Positions 33,260-42,718 of a stretch of 64,000 nt of DNA are shown here, in pieces (positions within the stretch are counted from its first letter, which is position 1; each line of letters starts with the position of its first letter). The position numbers were made by a program, and so were the translations under genes. The notes under the pieces are model-generated. The model had not been told where the DNA came from, did not search any database, and was given only the letters and a program-made list of their open reading frames with translations. The stretch comes from Sepiola atlantica (taxonomy: Eukaryota; Mollusca; Cephalopoda; Sepiida; Sepiolidae): positions 75,246,945-75,310,944 of the forward strand of contig OY744523.1 of the NCBI GenBank assembly GCA_963556195.1, read 5' to 3'.

Positions 33260-34428
33260 GTGATGAACAAGGGACAATCGACAATTCCCACGCTATCAAA
33301 TCACAACGATGTTGTTTGCACGGCAACTGATAAGGCTGAACTACTTGCCGAGCGGTTCGTCTTAAACTCCACTTTGGACTCAGCAAACCACCTCCTCCCT
33401 AAATTCCCATTGCAGATTGTTGCCACACTTGAGAACCTGGTCATCACCCCATCTCAAGTCAGAGACATCATTAAAAAAACCATGACACTTCCAAAGCCTG
33501 TGGATCTGATCTTATACCAGTAATAGTAATAAAAAATGCTTTGCTGAGCTGGCCCCTTTCCTCTCTAAACTAATCAACAAATGAATTGCTGAATCTTGTT
33601 TCCCTGATAGTTGGAAAATGAGATAGAACTGATCATCTAAACTACCGCATGATCAGTCTACTCCTGATCTTTGCTGAAATCTTTGAATCATTAATCAATC
33701 TAGCGTGCCGGACGCACCTAGTTAATGCTAAACTTTTTTCTGATCATCAATACGGATTTAGACAAGCAAGACCTACTGCAGATATCCTAACGGTCATCTC
33801 TGAACGCATATACCATACACTGAACAAGGCACGTGAAGCTAGGGCGGTAGCGCTCGATATATCCAAGGCCTCTGACAAGGTCTGGCATGAAGGGCTCTTC
33901 CTAAAACTGCACACATATGGTATTACTGGACAAATATTTAATAAAATTAAATCCTTCCTAACAAAAAGAAAAATCCAGCAACATAACATAAATGCTGGTG
34001 TACCGCAGGGATCTATCCTTGGACCTCTGCTGTTCCTCATTTCCATAAATGACCTCCCTGATGACATTGAGACTGAGATACGAATATTTGCTGACGACAC
34101 CAGGCTCTGCTCTCGTCATGTGGACAAGACCGATGCGCACATATCTGAGGCAATGGCTGCATCCTTAGAAAATGACCCCCAGTCTGTACTGGAATGGGGT
34201 CAAAAATAGATGGTAATTGTTAATGCTGCAAAGACAAAGCTACTTTCCTTCAATAACTACCAGAAACCTCTTCAGCCACCGATTGTCATGGTAAACTACA
34301 CCCTAGCTGAGAGTTCATCATTCAAACTCCTTGGCCTAACTTTCACAGATAGCATTAATTGGAATAATTACATTAAAGACATTGCCAGGGCTGCTGCAAA
34401 AAAAGGTGGGCTCACTCTATCGTGCTAG
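33260..34428 (+). pseudogene. LINE reverse transcriptase
   Basis: RT blocks in order: a degraded YRPIS-like block near 33,640 (YRMISLLLIFAEIFESLI), HQYGFRQARPTADIL, VALDISKASDKVWHEGLFLK, NAGVPQGSILGPLLFLISIN, the active site IFADDTRL, and KLLGLTFTDSINWNNYI in the thumb. A stop at 34,207-34,209 splits the frame. The FADD box and the LLGLTF block are typical of CR1/jockey LINEs. Confidence 0.88.
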
Positions 34429-34918
34429 TAAACTTTTCACACCTGACATTATCCTATACATCTACCAAGCCACCATCCGCCCATGCATTGAGTATTGTTG
34501 CGACATCTGGGCTGGGGCATCATCCACTAGTTTCTCCCTCTTAGACAAGGTCCAAAAAAGAGTCGCCAACTTGATAGGTCCCTCACTATCAAACAAGATC
34601 CAGCCACTGGCATATCGCCGCAATGTTGCTTCCTTGTGCCTGTTTTACAAGAACTTCAATGGAGTGTGCTCTAATGAGCTTGCTGCTCTGGTGCCCTCAC
34701 GCCGTAAATTTACTAGACTAACCCGACTATCTGCCAAATCCTATCGATTCACTGTTGAGGTTCCCAGATGCCGAAGAGCTTTCTACTCCAAAAGCTTCTT
34801 TCCTCGTGCTGCTGGACTCTGGAACTCCCTCCCATCTCCCTGTTTTCCTGACGGTACTAACATGCAAAAATTGAAAACTAATGTAAACAGACATCTCGCT
34901 GCGCCGCTTACAATTTAG
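34382..34918 (+). pseudogene. LINE C-terminal extension
   Basis: One frame encodes LLDKVQKRVANLIGPSLSNK, RRNVASLCLFYKNFNGVCSN, FTVEVPRC, SFFPRAAGLWNSLPSPCFPD and KLKTNVNRHLAAPLTI, ending in a stop. This post-RT extension is standard for this LINE group. A one-base shift separates it from the RT frame. Confidence 0.85.
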
Positions 34919-35016
34919 GTTGACCCCCCCATCATTTATCCTGCTTTCTCAGTAGCCCCTTACGTTTACAGTGGCGGCCTGCCTTTTTGGGGGTGAACTA
35001 TGTTAATATATAATAC

Positions 35017-35039
35017 ACACACACACACACATACACACA

Positions 35040-35102
<63 letters not shown>
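35017..35102. repeat. (CA)n-(TA)n array
   Basis: Microsatellite tail after the LINE. Confidence 0.96.
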
Positions 35103-35104
<2 letters not shown>

Positions 35105-35323
35105 AAAATGGTATACATTACTGCGTCCACTCGAGTTATTCTGATTGTGTTCGTCTGTCATCCTGGAATAATGGAAACTGCTAGGGTTACAAGACGAACG
35201 AAGCCTGTGTGTATCGACTGGACACGGTAATTTATACTATTTAAATATAATATATAATATTAACACTAGTATGATTAGAATCAACTAGTTGGATTTTTTC
35301 TACTAATACTATATGCACACTCG

Positions 35324-35328
<5 letters not shown>

Positions 35329-35400
<72 letters not shown>

Positions 35401-35402
35401 AC
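35329..35402. repeat. (TA)n-(GT)n array
   Basis: TA tract grading into GT. Confidence 0.96.
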
Positions 35403-35632
35403 GTGTATGTCTTAAAGTTCGAGTTGAAGTTGAAGATAATATTCTGAATACTTCTTTCTAATTAGAAAATGTGTTTAAAAAAGCGACCCTGTTAAATAGA
35501 TAATCTACTATTTTAAATTAAGATCTACTAAGTGTGTGTGTGCGGAGTGTCTTGAAGTTCGACTTAAAGTAGAAACCCACATTTTGAATACTTCTTTCTA
35601 ATGAGACACTGTTTTTAAAAGCGACTAATCTA
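35395..35632. repeat. Tandem duplication, unit about 145 bp
   Basis: Two units share GTGTGTGTGT, a GTCTTxAAGTTCGA block, GAATACTTCTTTCTAAT and TTTAAAAAAGCGAC. Diverged, about 80% by eye. Confidence 0.8.
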
Positions 35633-36070
35633 AGCTTTTTAATCTCTATTCACAAACACGATGACTGCTAAGTCGCGCTTGAGAAAGGCCATCATTTAAT
35701 ATCTCATGTAATGACATGTTTGCAGCTCAGATTAGTGCCGCTAAGGATTTAAATTCTCAAGCACAAACGTATGACAGATGAAAAGCCCCCAAGCATTGGA
35801 TCTACCGCATAATTTTGTATCCGCCTTCATGTGGCATATCAGGGCTTCAATTCATGAACACCCTTCTTCACAATCATTATCCATTGTGGCAGCGTAATAT
35901 TCACATCCCACAATACCTTTGTGTTGGAAATTATACTGATTAATGTTAAGTCCTGTCATATTAAAATAAATCCTACTTAGGAACAAACACCCACACAAAT
36001 AACATCACAGAAACAAACACGTTTATATGTATATACATGTATACATTTATATATATATATATATATATAT
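35633..36070. other. Unassigned sequence
   Basis: Less AT-rich than its surroundings but no coding frame or family recognised. Confidence 0.4.
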
Positions 36071-36077
36071 ATCTATC

Positions 36078-36372
36078 ACCAATTAAAAACAAATAAAAAT
36101 ACTAGAAACTATCTACTACATAAAAACACAACCACCTAAAATTGACAACATCACATATGAAAGCAGTGATTACATTTTAAAATGCTTAACGTAATTCGAT
36201 TTTGTTAATCGTCATCGACTTCCTGGAACAATGCGAAAAACGTTCTATGCGCGTTTCACCGGCGTCTTTTAAAACAATTATTTCTTTCTCAACCTTTTTG
36301 TTCATTTGCTTTTGACACCTAATGATGTTCGACGAAGAATCGAAAACATGTGTGACCTGTAGAACCTATTGA
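36078..36372 (+). mobile_element. PLE 3' end with hammerhead-like motif, copy 1 of family P3
   Basis: Matches 59,042-59,400 (minus) over its full length. Translation of the better copy near its start gives KILEVIYIKQQQPKINNITY then ETSGNILKCL, the conserved last residues of PLE GIY-YIG endonucleases (established family pattern). A 3' UTR with a conserved ACTTCCTGGAACAATG block and a hammerhead-like core follow. Confidence 0.7.
36313..36357 (+). ncRNA. Hammerhead-like core
   Basis: CTAATGA (one change from CUGAUGA), helix II GTTC-GACGAA-GAATC, then GAAA. Helix I may pair GACAC with GTGTG. Conserved with 59,085-59,125. Confidence 0.48.
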
Positions 36373-36399
36373 ATATTTATTTTTGAAAGAAATAAAAAA

Positions 36400-36475
36400 A
36401 ATTATACTTAAACAAACGAATTCTGTTATTTTTAACAATGTTTGAATAAATAAAAAAATGCTGCCAAAATAAACA

Positions 36476-36556
<81 letters not shown>

Positions 36557-37080
36557 GTGTATATTTAAGCAGCATATTTTAATTAATGCAAACATTATTA
36601 AATAACACAGAGTGATTTTGCTTGATAAGACATTTATATTTTTTAAGTTTCCGAATAGTACATTTAGTGTTTCAGTCAAATTAGTGTATGTAAGTTCCGT
36701 GGGTTTCTAGTTCAATGTTCTTTCCGTTTTCACCATTATATTAGATTTGATTCGTCAAATCGTCTTCAGGCGGTGTCAGTCAAAAGTTTGATTGCTTAAC
36801 CGCTAAGAATTCCGTTACATTCTGAGCGTGTTCAAGATTTAAACGTATACTTGCTTAATGGCTAAACATTTGGTAACGTTAATTACTATGCTAGATGCTT
36901 TTAAATGTTGTGACTAGTTTCGTAATTCACATTGTGGGTGTTTAGTTTAATAAAAAGAAAATAAACAGAAGATTGACCGGTTTCGTTCGAAAACAGGAGC
37001 GACCGCAGAAACCATGTTCTTCATTTTTTTACACTGCATTTTCTCTGCACAACATTTCATTTTGTGACATATTGTGAATC
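36400..37080. other. AT-rich spacer with a (TA)n array
   Basis: TA array at 36,479-36,552; otherwise nothing recognised. Confidence 0.4.
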
Positions 37081-37085
37081 TTATA

Positions 37086-37086
<1 letters not shown>

Positions 37087-37131
<45 letters not shown>

Positions 37132-37158
37132 TCATTATTTATCAATAATATTTTGCAT

Positions 37159-37204
<46 letters not shown>

Positions 37205-37252
37205 TATATGCATATGCATATGCATAATTATTTATCAATAATATTTTGCAAC
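37087..37252. repeat. Duplicated (TA)n plus spacer unit
   Basis: Two TA tracts, each followed by TTATTTATCAATAATATTTTG (37,136 and 37,229). A tract-plus-spacer duplication like that at 11.1 kb. Confidence 0.9.
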
Positions 37253-37425
37253 TTAACCCATATACACATGGGTTTCGTACCTAACCGGCAATAATCAGTA
37301 TGGGAGAAAACAGACTCTGTCGGTCACACGGTTCGAACCCCGATACGAAACTTATATTAAACTCAGTAGGCGGAGCGCGTACTAATATGCCCACCACGCA
37401 TTGTCTGGAAATGGGAGAGTAAATT
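37250..37425 (-). mobile_element. tRNA-headed SINE with hammerhead-like end
   Basis: Minus strand: GTGGGCATATTAGTACGCGC (box A-like) and, about 45 bases on, CGGGGTTCGAACCGTG (a perfect box B core GGTTCGAACC). A hammerhead-like core then lies at 37,255-37,300, followed by the duplicated TA unit. This is the third element here with a tRNA head, ribozyme-like core and TA tail. Confidence 0.68.
37255..37300 (-). ncRNA. Hammerhead-like core with strong helix III
   Basis: Minus strand: CTGATTA (G8 changed), a short helix II (TGCC/GGTA), GAAA, helix III ACCCAT/ATGGGT around a 6-base loop, then U-U at the cleavage position. Helix I does not form well. Confidence 0.5.
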
Positions 37426-37439
37426 AATGTCTTAATGAC

Positions 37440-38130
37440 AACTTATTGGCCCTTTTCCGAGAGTCCAACAGCTAAATCCTCGGCCGGACATTCACACTTA
37501 CCATGAATTGGAACAAATACATAGAAGATACTGCCAAGTCTTCTAAAAAGAAGGCGACTCCGTATACCGGGCTAGAACACTTCTCACATGTGCTAGTATT
37601 CTATATCTGTACAAAGCCACAATTGTCCTTTGCATGGAGTATTGTTGCCATATCTTCGCCAGTTTACTTCCGCCCTAGAGAGGGTCCAATAAACGAGCCT
37701 TTAACCTAATAGGTACCACACTGTCTACCTTTCTCCCATCGCCATGTTGTTGCATCCATGTGCTTTTTCATGCACTTCAACGAAATATACACTGCTGAGC
37801 TTACTGTACTTTTGCGCCCTCAACGTAAATACTTTCGACCAACCAGACGACTAGCAAAATCCCACCTTTTCACTGTTAGGGTCCCCAGGAAAACATTCTA
37901 CTGTAATAGCTTATATCCTCGAACCGCTTGCCTTTGGAATCCCTTCCCTGTCTCCCGTTTCCTCGACTGTACCAACATGCTACAGAAATTAAAATGTAAT
38001 GTGAATAAATATCTTGCTGCACAACTCCCCACTTAAGATGCCCTACAAATCTGGCCCCCAATTCACAGTATGTCTCAGTGGTGAAGTGTGTTGTTTGGAA
38101 TAAATAAAAGGAAAAAGATGAATCAATAAA
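37440..38130 (+). mobile_element. CR1/jockey-type LINE, 3' end, copy 3
   Basis: Decayed end of the same LINE as 32.2 kb: MNWNKYIEDTAK, then CFFMHFNEIYTAELTVLLRP, FTVRVPRKTFYCNSLYPRTA and KLKCNVNKYLAAQLPT with a stop, and a short A-rich tail (AATAAATAAAAGG). Several frameshifts. Confidence 0.82.
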
Positions 38131-38313
38131 AAAAATCGACACTCAACAATGCTTACAAACTATTTACTATATGTTCAAATATTATTCATTAATGTTAGCT
38201 GCAAAAAATGTATACTTTATAGGAGTGGGCATGTTTCTTGTTTCAATTTAGTTAATATTTATGAAAGTATTAACTGAATTGTTTCCCTTTAATTTTTATA
38301 AAGTCGAATCATA

Positions 38314-38360
38314 ATAATAATGTTTTTAATAATAATAATAATAACAATAATAATAATAAT

Positions 38361-38398
<38 letters not shown>

Positions 38399-38403
38399 TG
38401 TTT

Positions 38404-38476
<73 letters not shown>
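38314..38476. repeat. (AAT)n microsatellite
   Basis: About 50 trinucleotides with two GTTTTT interruptions (38,320 and 38,398), suggesting a block duplication. Confidence 0.96.
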
Positions 38477-38477
<1 letters not shown>

Positions 38478-39580
38478 TTTTTATATGCAGGCGAAAAATC
38501 AGTAAGCAGGCAACTAAAAATAGAAAAAGAACTGGCCAAAAGAATGGACCGACAAAGCTCGGATGAGAAATCAGACTGGAAACCGAGATCACCAAACTTC
38601 GAAAAGAAGCTAAAACCATAAATAAGTGGAAAGAGAAAAGGAAACGAAGGACGAGAGCAAATATGAATCACTAGGATAGACTAACAAAGAAACACGAAGT
38701 ACCAAAACAAAAGATAGCAGCAAAAGAAGGAAGACTGAAAGAATACAGATACAGATCAGAACAGTACAAACCAAACAGAACATTTGAACACAATCAAAGT
38801 TAGATTGTTTAATTTTATAAAGGAAACGGTAGAATATCAAGAACTGAACAACCTGAGCCGACAGTAACAAAACGCTTCAAGAGGCTGATATGATAAAAAC
38901 CTCAAGAGCGCAACAGTAATGCCAAATGGCTGAAAAATATGAAAGAACAACTTCAGGAAATTGAAAAAAGAACAAAAACAAAAATTAATGAACATACATT
39001 AAAGAAAAATGGCAAACTGAACAGCGCCAGACCATGATGGAATATATGCATACTAATTATAAAGATTCACAACCCTACATGAACAACTAATGCAAAGCTA
39101 GGAGGATGTATCTGCAAAATAGATGTACCAGAATGGATGATCAAGGGAATAACTTTCAAAATACAGAGATACACCGAAAAGGAAACGACCCGCAATAACT
39201 ATGTGGAAGATTCTAACGGTACAACTGAGAGAAACAAATCTACCACTTCCTTAACGATTGTAGACTCCTGCCCCATAAGAAAAAAAGATGCCGGGGGAAA
39301 AAGGAACGCTCGACCTGTTTATACATAGATCAAAAGAGCCTGAACGAGTTAACAAAACAGGAAAAAAGAACATGCAATTGCTTTAATTTACTACAAGAAA
39401 GCCTACGACTGAATCCCTCAAGCAAGAAATAATTGAATGCTTAAGAATGAACAAGGTATTCGACAAGATTATTAATATAACCAAGAGAGCATAGAGACTG
39501 GGACTAACAGCTGTAAGACAACGCCTGGCTAAGATAAAATACAGACAGACATCTTCCAGGGAGACTCTCTATTACGACTA

Positions 39581-39585
39581 CTGTT
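39581..39585 (+). repeat. Gypsy target-site duplication CTGTT, left
   Basis: Same five bases at 42,457-42,461. Confidence 0.92.
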
Positions 39586-39898
39586 TGAAATTATAACGTA
39601 GGTCGCAAGTCACTGTTAACCTCCAAAGCAGCTCTTACTGCTCGACACGTGCACTCGCTTCGCACACTCCGTTTCTCTGAGACGGTACGAGACTCGCTTT
39701 TTATAATATCCAGTCACACCTAATTTCCATACGTGCAGCGAGACTTTGCGAGATTTTGCGTGAACTGTATGTAATAAACATTCAGGGACGCCATGTTGGA
39801 TTTCTTTCCTTCTTTCTTTCTTTCACTCGCAGCGCACAGGACAAGCAAACCCGAGGACGTTTCGCAAGTAAGCCCTCTTCATGTTCATGTTCCCTACA
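39586..39898 (-). repeat. Gypsy 3' LTR
   Basis: 313 bp, starting TGAAATTATAACG on the plus strand and ending TTCCCTACA. The end of the integrase reading frame runs into it. Base for base the same as 42,144-42,456 in my comparison. Confidence 0.95.
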
Positions 39899-40375
39899 CT
39901 CCCCCCTGATCTCATGATCACAGAGATGGCAGGGAGGCCTAGATCGCCTTCGCCGGTTGCTTCTTCGGAGGGGGACAACGCAAGCCTCATCTTCGCTTGT
40001 GCTCTCGTCCGCGGTCTGAGGGTCGGGAAACATCGCGTCCGCTGGGATACTGCTGATATCCGAGTCACTGTCCGATGGGGCTGCTGCAAGCCAGAGCGAT
40101 GCCTCACTGCTCTCTGACTCCGACTCGCTCTTGTCGTTCAGTGATGATTGCGTTGCTAACCGTAGGTCCCTAATGTGACGGGGCATACCGTCGACTCGCA
40201 CCGCCTGTGGGCTGATTACCTCGGTGACGCGTCCAACTCCGTATTTCGTCGTACACTTGCCGCGCGGGTTCTTAGTCCAGACGACATCGCCTTTTTTCAG
40301 TTTCTCTTTGGTTACTTCCAGTTCGGGCAGCGGGTTAGTCTCTATGCCTTTCCGGTTCCTTGCTGAGAAGGCCAA
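39782..40375 (-). pseudogene. Integrase C-terminal fragment
   Basis: Frame includes ARNRKGIETNPLPELEV, KKGDVVWTKNPRGKCTTKYG, VGRVTEVISPQAVRVDGMPR and HIRDLR, the post-catalytic C-terminal domain of gypsy integrases, followed by an acidic, serine-rich tail and a cysteine pair region (HLCDH, CLSCALR). No HHCC or DDE part remains. It is out of frame with the preceding RT, having been joined to it by the internal deletion. There is no ATG: the frame simply continues from RT sequence. The tail overlaps the LTR. Confidence 0.8.
39899..39908 (-). promoter_or_regulatory. Polypurine tract
   Basis: Minus strand AGGGGGGAG directly before the 3' LTR, the usual primer site for plus-strand DNA synthesis. 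Confidence 0.8.
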
Positions 40376-41492
40376 AGTTGTAGAGATGCTCCCTCACGCG
40401 CGCCGCAGATACAATTTCCTCGTCCACGTACACGTCATCAATATATGCAGACGTTGCCCGCTGAATGCGCTCATCTTTAGTTAGAATGGTGTCAACAATC
40501 ATTTGCATAATTGATGGCGCAACATTAAGTCCAAACCCCATGCGGGTTAGGCAATACCTTTTCCCCTTGATGAGCACCGTTTGATAGGGCCATAGTGATT
40601 TGTGTACACGCACTTGAAGGTATGCTTTGTGAAGATCCAGTACAGATACATTAGATCCCACTTGCCGCCATTCCCTCAACTTTTCAGTGCATACGTCCGC
40701 GCGAGCTGTAAAAGGGTCCACGTGCTCATTCAATTCTCGATAGTCGAGCACCGGCCTCACCTTCTGCTTATTCTGTTGGATAACCGCCATTAACGGGATC
40801 AGGCACTTTGGAGGACCCAATTCCTTCTCTGAATACGGAACTAGCCATCCATTACTAATCCAAGTTTGTAGTTCCTTGTCGTATTCTGCACGAGCTCCGG
40901 GGGGAATTTTGTATTCTGGCACCTTATTGCATAATTTCTCGGGTGGCTGCTCCTCCGACCACTTCCAGGAGGCTGTCCAGGATTTTGTGCGCTGGTCGAA
41001 TTCCGCACAAAAATCAGGCTGTTCCAGCTTCATAGCTGCACTCAGAGCAAGGCCCGCTTTTGCAAAATGTGCCCTACCCTCACCATCAATGCGTACACCT
41101 CCCAATTCCTTGATGACGTCCATTCCCAGGAGTAGGTCGTAACCGAGCAGGTCACCGTTTATAACCAAGGCTCGTGCGGTTACTGTAGGCCCATCGCCGA
41201 CACCTGCGCGAATGATGCTAACGCCACAAGAGGCAATCGAGCCACCGCCAACCGTCAATACCGGGATCCTTTCCTTCTCCCATGCGTCACAGCATGCTTT
41301 GCGCACGAGGGTCTGCGTGCACCCGGTGTCTACGAGCGCGAAGCGCTCACGCCCGTTTACGCGCACGCTCACTGTGGGTAGCGCCTTATTTGGCGACGAT
41401 CTGGGGAGAAGACTGGCGCTATAGCTTACTCCCCTTGCCCGTTTCCCGGACAACCTCTTGCCACGTGACCCAGCTTGTTGCACCGGTAACAA
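40335..41492 (-). CDS. Pol fragment: aspartic protease and truncated reverse transcriptase
   Basis: Starts inside gag in the -1 frame, so it would be made as a Gag-Pol fusion by ribosomal frameshifting. Protease: RFALVDTGCTQTLV (DTG active site) and LLGMDVIKELGG. RT: PPKCLIPLMAV, KVRPVLDYRELNEHV, VSVLDLHKAYLQVRV, RMGFGLNVAP and the active site SAYIDDVYV. It ends HLYNFGLLSKEPE then RHRD and a stop, where the expected RT continuation is cut by the deletion. The frame has no stop or shift up to that point. The enzyme lacks thumb and RNase H. Confidence 0.88.
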   Translation of the reverse strand: MLPVQQAGSRGKRLSGKRARGVSYSASLLPRSSPNKALPTVSVRVNGRERFALVDTGCTQTLVRKACCDAWEKERIPVLTVGGGSIASCGVSIIRAGVGDGPTVTARALVINGDLLGYDLLLGMDVIKELGGVRIDGEGRAHFAKAGLALSAAMKLEQPDFCAEFDQRTKSWTASWKWSEEQPPEKLCNKVPEYKIPPGARAEYDKELQTWISNGWLVPYSEKELGPPKCLIPLMAVIQQNKQKVRPVLDYRELNEHVDPFTARADVCTEKLREWRQVGSNVSVLDLHKAYLQVRVHKSLWPYQTVLIKGKRYCLTRMGFGLNVAPSIMQMIVDTILTKDERIQRATSAYIDDVYVDEEIVSAARVREHLYNFGLLSKEPERHRD

Positions 41493-42130
41493 CGCACGCG
41501 TTTTAACGTTCCTCGATCGGGCGCGTCCTTTGCACCGCTTCGGCTACGGCAGTCTTTTGAAAAATGATTCGGCCCGCCACATTTGTAGCATCTCACGTCT
41601 TCTGTTGGTGGTGAAGACGCTTCCGCAGCTGCCGAAACTGGCTCTGTGTCCTCTTTCAAAATGTTTCGGGCTCTGGCCAACAACTCGTCAAGCCCAATCT
41701 CACTGAGTCTGGACGATGCTCGCAGCAGTCTGCTGGCGCCGTCTGGGAGTCCAGTCAGAAAAGCGCATCCCAGTATTCGCTCGCTTGTTCCACCAAACGG
41801 CGCGGCTAGCCTCCTCAAATCGGCCAGGTAGACGTCCACAGTCTCATCTAGCCCAAGCCGCCGTTCGGTGAACTGCCTCCAGGCGACGAAAGGGTCCACA
41901 GCAAAGGCTGCGTATAACGCCTGCCTAATTTCCTCCAGGCCTGGTTCGTCTCCGAGCTGCTGATACACCGAATATGCTCCTTTGGTCAGCCTCAGCGGGA
42001 TGACCAGTGCAGGATCCTTTATATTGCAAAGTCTGCAGACGCGCTCGGCTTTCTCCCACCACTCGACTACAGAGGGTCCGGAGGGGGAGCCGTCGAACTC
42101 GGGTATCAACCTCAAGTCGAACTTGTCCAT
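41426..42130 (-). CDS. Gag polyprotein, intact, 234 residues
   Basis: Starts MDKFDLRLIPEFDGSPSGPS at an ATG only 13 bases after the 5' LTR. The capsid-like middle includes VEWWEKAERVCRLCNI and WRQFTERRLGLDETVDVYLA. Two zinc knuckles near the end: CYKCGGPNHFSKDC (about residue 187) and CYRCNKLGHVARGC (about 214), both C-x2-C-x4-H-x4-C. It ends at a TAA 13 bases after a slippery site. Gag packages the RNA and forms the particle; being complete, it could in principle serve in trans. Confidence 0.92.
   Translation of the reverse strand: MDKFDLRLIPEFDGSPSGPSVVEWWEKAERVCRLCNIKDPALVIPLRLTKGAYSVYQQLGDEPGLEEIRQALYAAFAVDPFVAWRQFTERRLGLDETVDVYLADLRRLAAPFGGTSERILGCAFLTGLPDGASRLLRASSRLSEIGLDELLARARNILKEDTEPVSAAAEASSPPTEDVRCYKCGGPNHFSKDCRSRSGAKDAPDRGTLKRVRCYRCNKLGHVARGCPGNGQGE
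41441..41447 (-). promoter_or_regulatory. -1 frameshift slippery heptamer
   Basis: Minus strand G GGA AAC, an X XXY YYZ heptamer exactly in the gag reading phase (CCG GGA AAC GGG), in the gag-pol overlap and just before the gag stop. The pol frame is -1 relative to gag, as this site requires. Confidence 0.85.
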
Positions 42131-42143
42131 CGCCGAGATAGCT

Positions 42144-42456
42144 TGAAATTATAACGTAGGTCGCAAGTCACTGTTAACCTCCAAAGCAGCTCTTACTGCT
42201 CGACACGTGCACTCGCTTCGCACACTCCGTTTCTCTGAGACGGTACGAGACTCGCTTTTTATAATATCCAGTCACACCTAATTTCCATACGTGCAGCGAG
42301 ACTTTGCGAGATTTTGCGTGAACTGTATGTAATAAACATTCAGGGACGCCATGTTGGATTTCTTTCCTTCTTTCTTTCTTTCACTCGCAGCGCACAGGAC
42401 AAGCAAACCCGAGGACGTTTCGCAAGTAAGCCCTCTTCATGTTCATGTTCCCTACA
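42144..42456 (-). repeat. Gypsy 5' LTR
   Basis: 313 bp, identical partner of 39,586-39,898. A TATA box-like TATTATAAAAAGC lies in it (about 42,254-42,268, minus). Confidence 0.95.
42254..42268 (-). promoter_or_regulatory. LTR TATA box
   Basis: Minus strand ATTATAAAAAGCG in the 5' LTR, about 110 bases before its 3' end, plausible as the retrotransposon promoter. Confidence 0.5.
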
Positions 42457-42461
42457 CTGTT
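42457..42461 (+). repeat. Gypsy target-site duplication CTGTT, right
   Basis: Partner of 39,581-39,585. Confidence 0.92.
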
Positions 42462-42609
42462 TATCATAACTATAATGTCATTCAATTGCATACTTAGGAA
42501 ATGTGATGCCGGATACAAGTTTACAGACACAGAACAAAGAATAACTCAGCTCATATACATGGACGACCTGAAGTTATTTGGAAAAAGCAAAAATTAACTG
42601 CAAAAGCTT

Positions 42610-42718
42610 ATGAACGCGCCAAAAATGAACGCGCCAAAAATAAACGCGCCAAGAATATTCACCAAGAATATTCACAAAGAATATTGACCAAGAATATTCA
42701 CCAAGATCATTGAAATAG
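42610..42718 (+). repeat. Short tandem repeats inside the R2-like LINE
   Basis: Three units of AACGCGCCAAAAAT then four of CAAGAATATTCAC, inserted right after the YMDD region and shifting the coding frame. Confidence 0.9.

Larger units (their letters stand above)
32212..34990 (+). mobile_element. CR1/jockey-type LINE, nearly full ORF2, copy 2
   Basis: Plus-strand LINE with endonuclease, reverse transcriptase and C-terminal extension in order, then a 3' UTR (TAGCCCCTTACGTTTACAG, TTTTTGGGGGTGAACTATG) and a microsatellite tail. It begins abruptly at a TA array, so its 5' end is missing. Stops and frameshifts are numerous. Copies of its 3' end occur at 20.6 kb (minus) and 37.4 kb (plus), so the family was active locally more than once. 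Confidence 0.9.
39586..42456 (-). mobile_element. Young Ty3/gypsy LTR retrotransposon with internal deletion
   Basis: A 2,871-bp element on the minus strand: two 313-bp LTRs (TG...CA) that I find identical, a 5-bp target duplication, gag, protease, the front of RT, and the tail of integrase. RNase H, the rest of RT and the integrase zinc and catalytic domains are missing, so it cannot move alone. Identical LTRs mean very recent insertion. It landed between the PQGDSL-type and YMDD blocks of an older LINE. No envelope gene. Confidence 0.95.

Noticed and set aside
38320..38671. Leucine-, isoleucine- and tyrosine-run open frames
   Set aside because: Products of the (AAT)n microsatellite.
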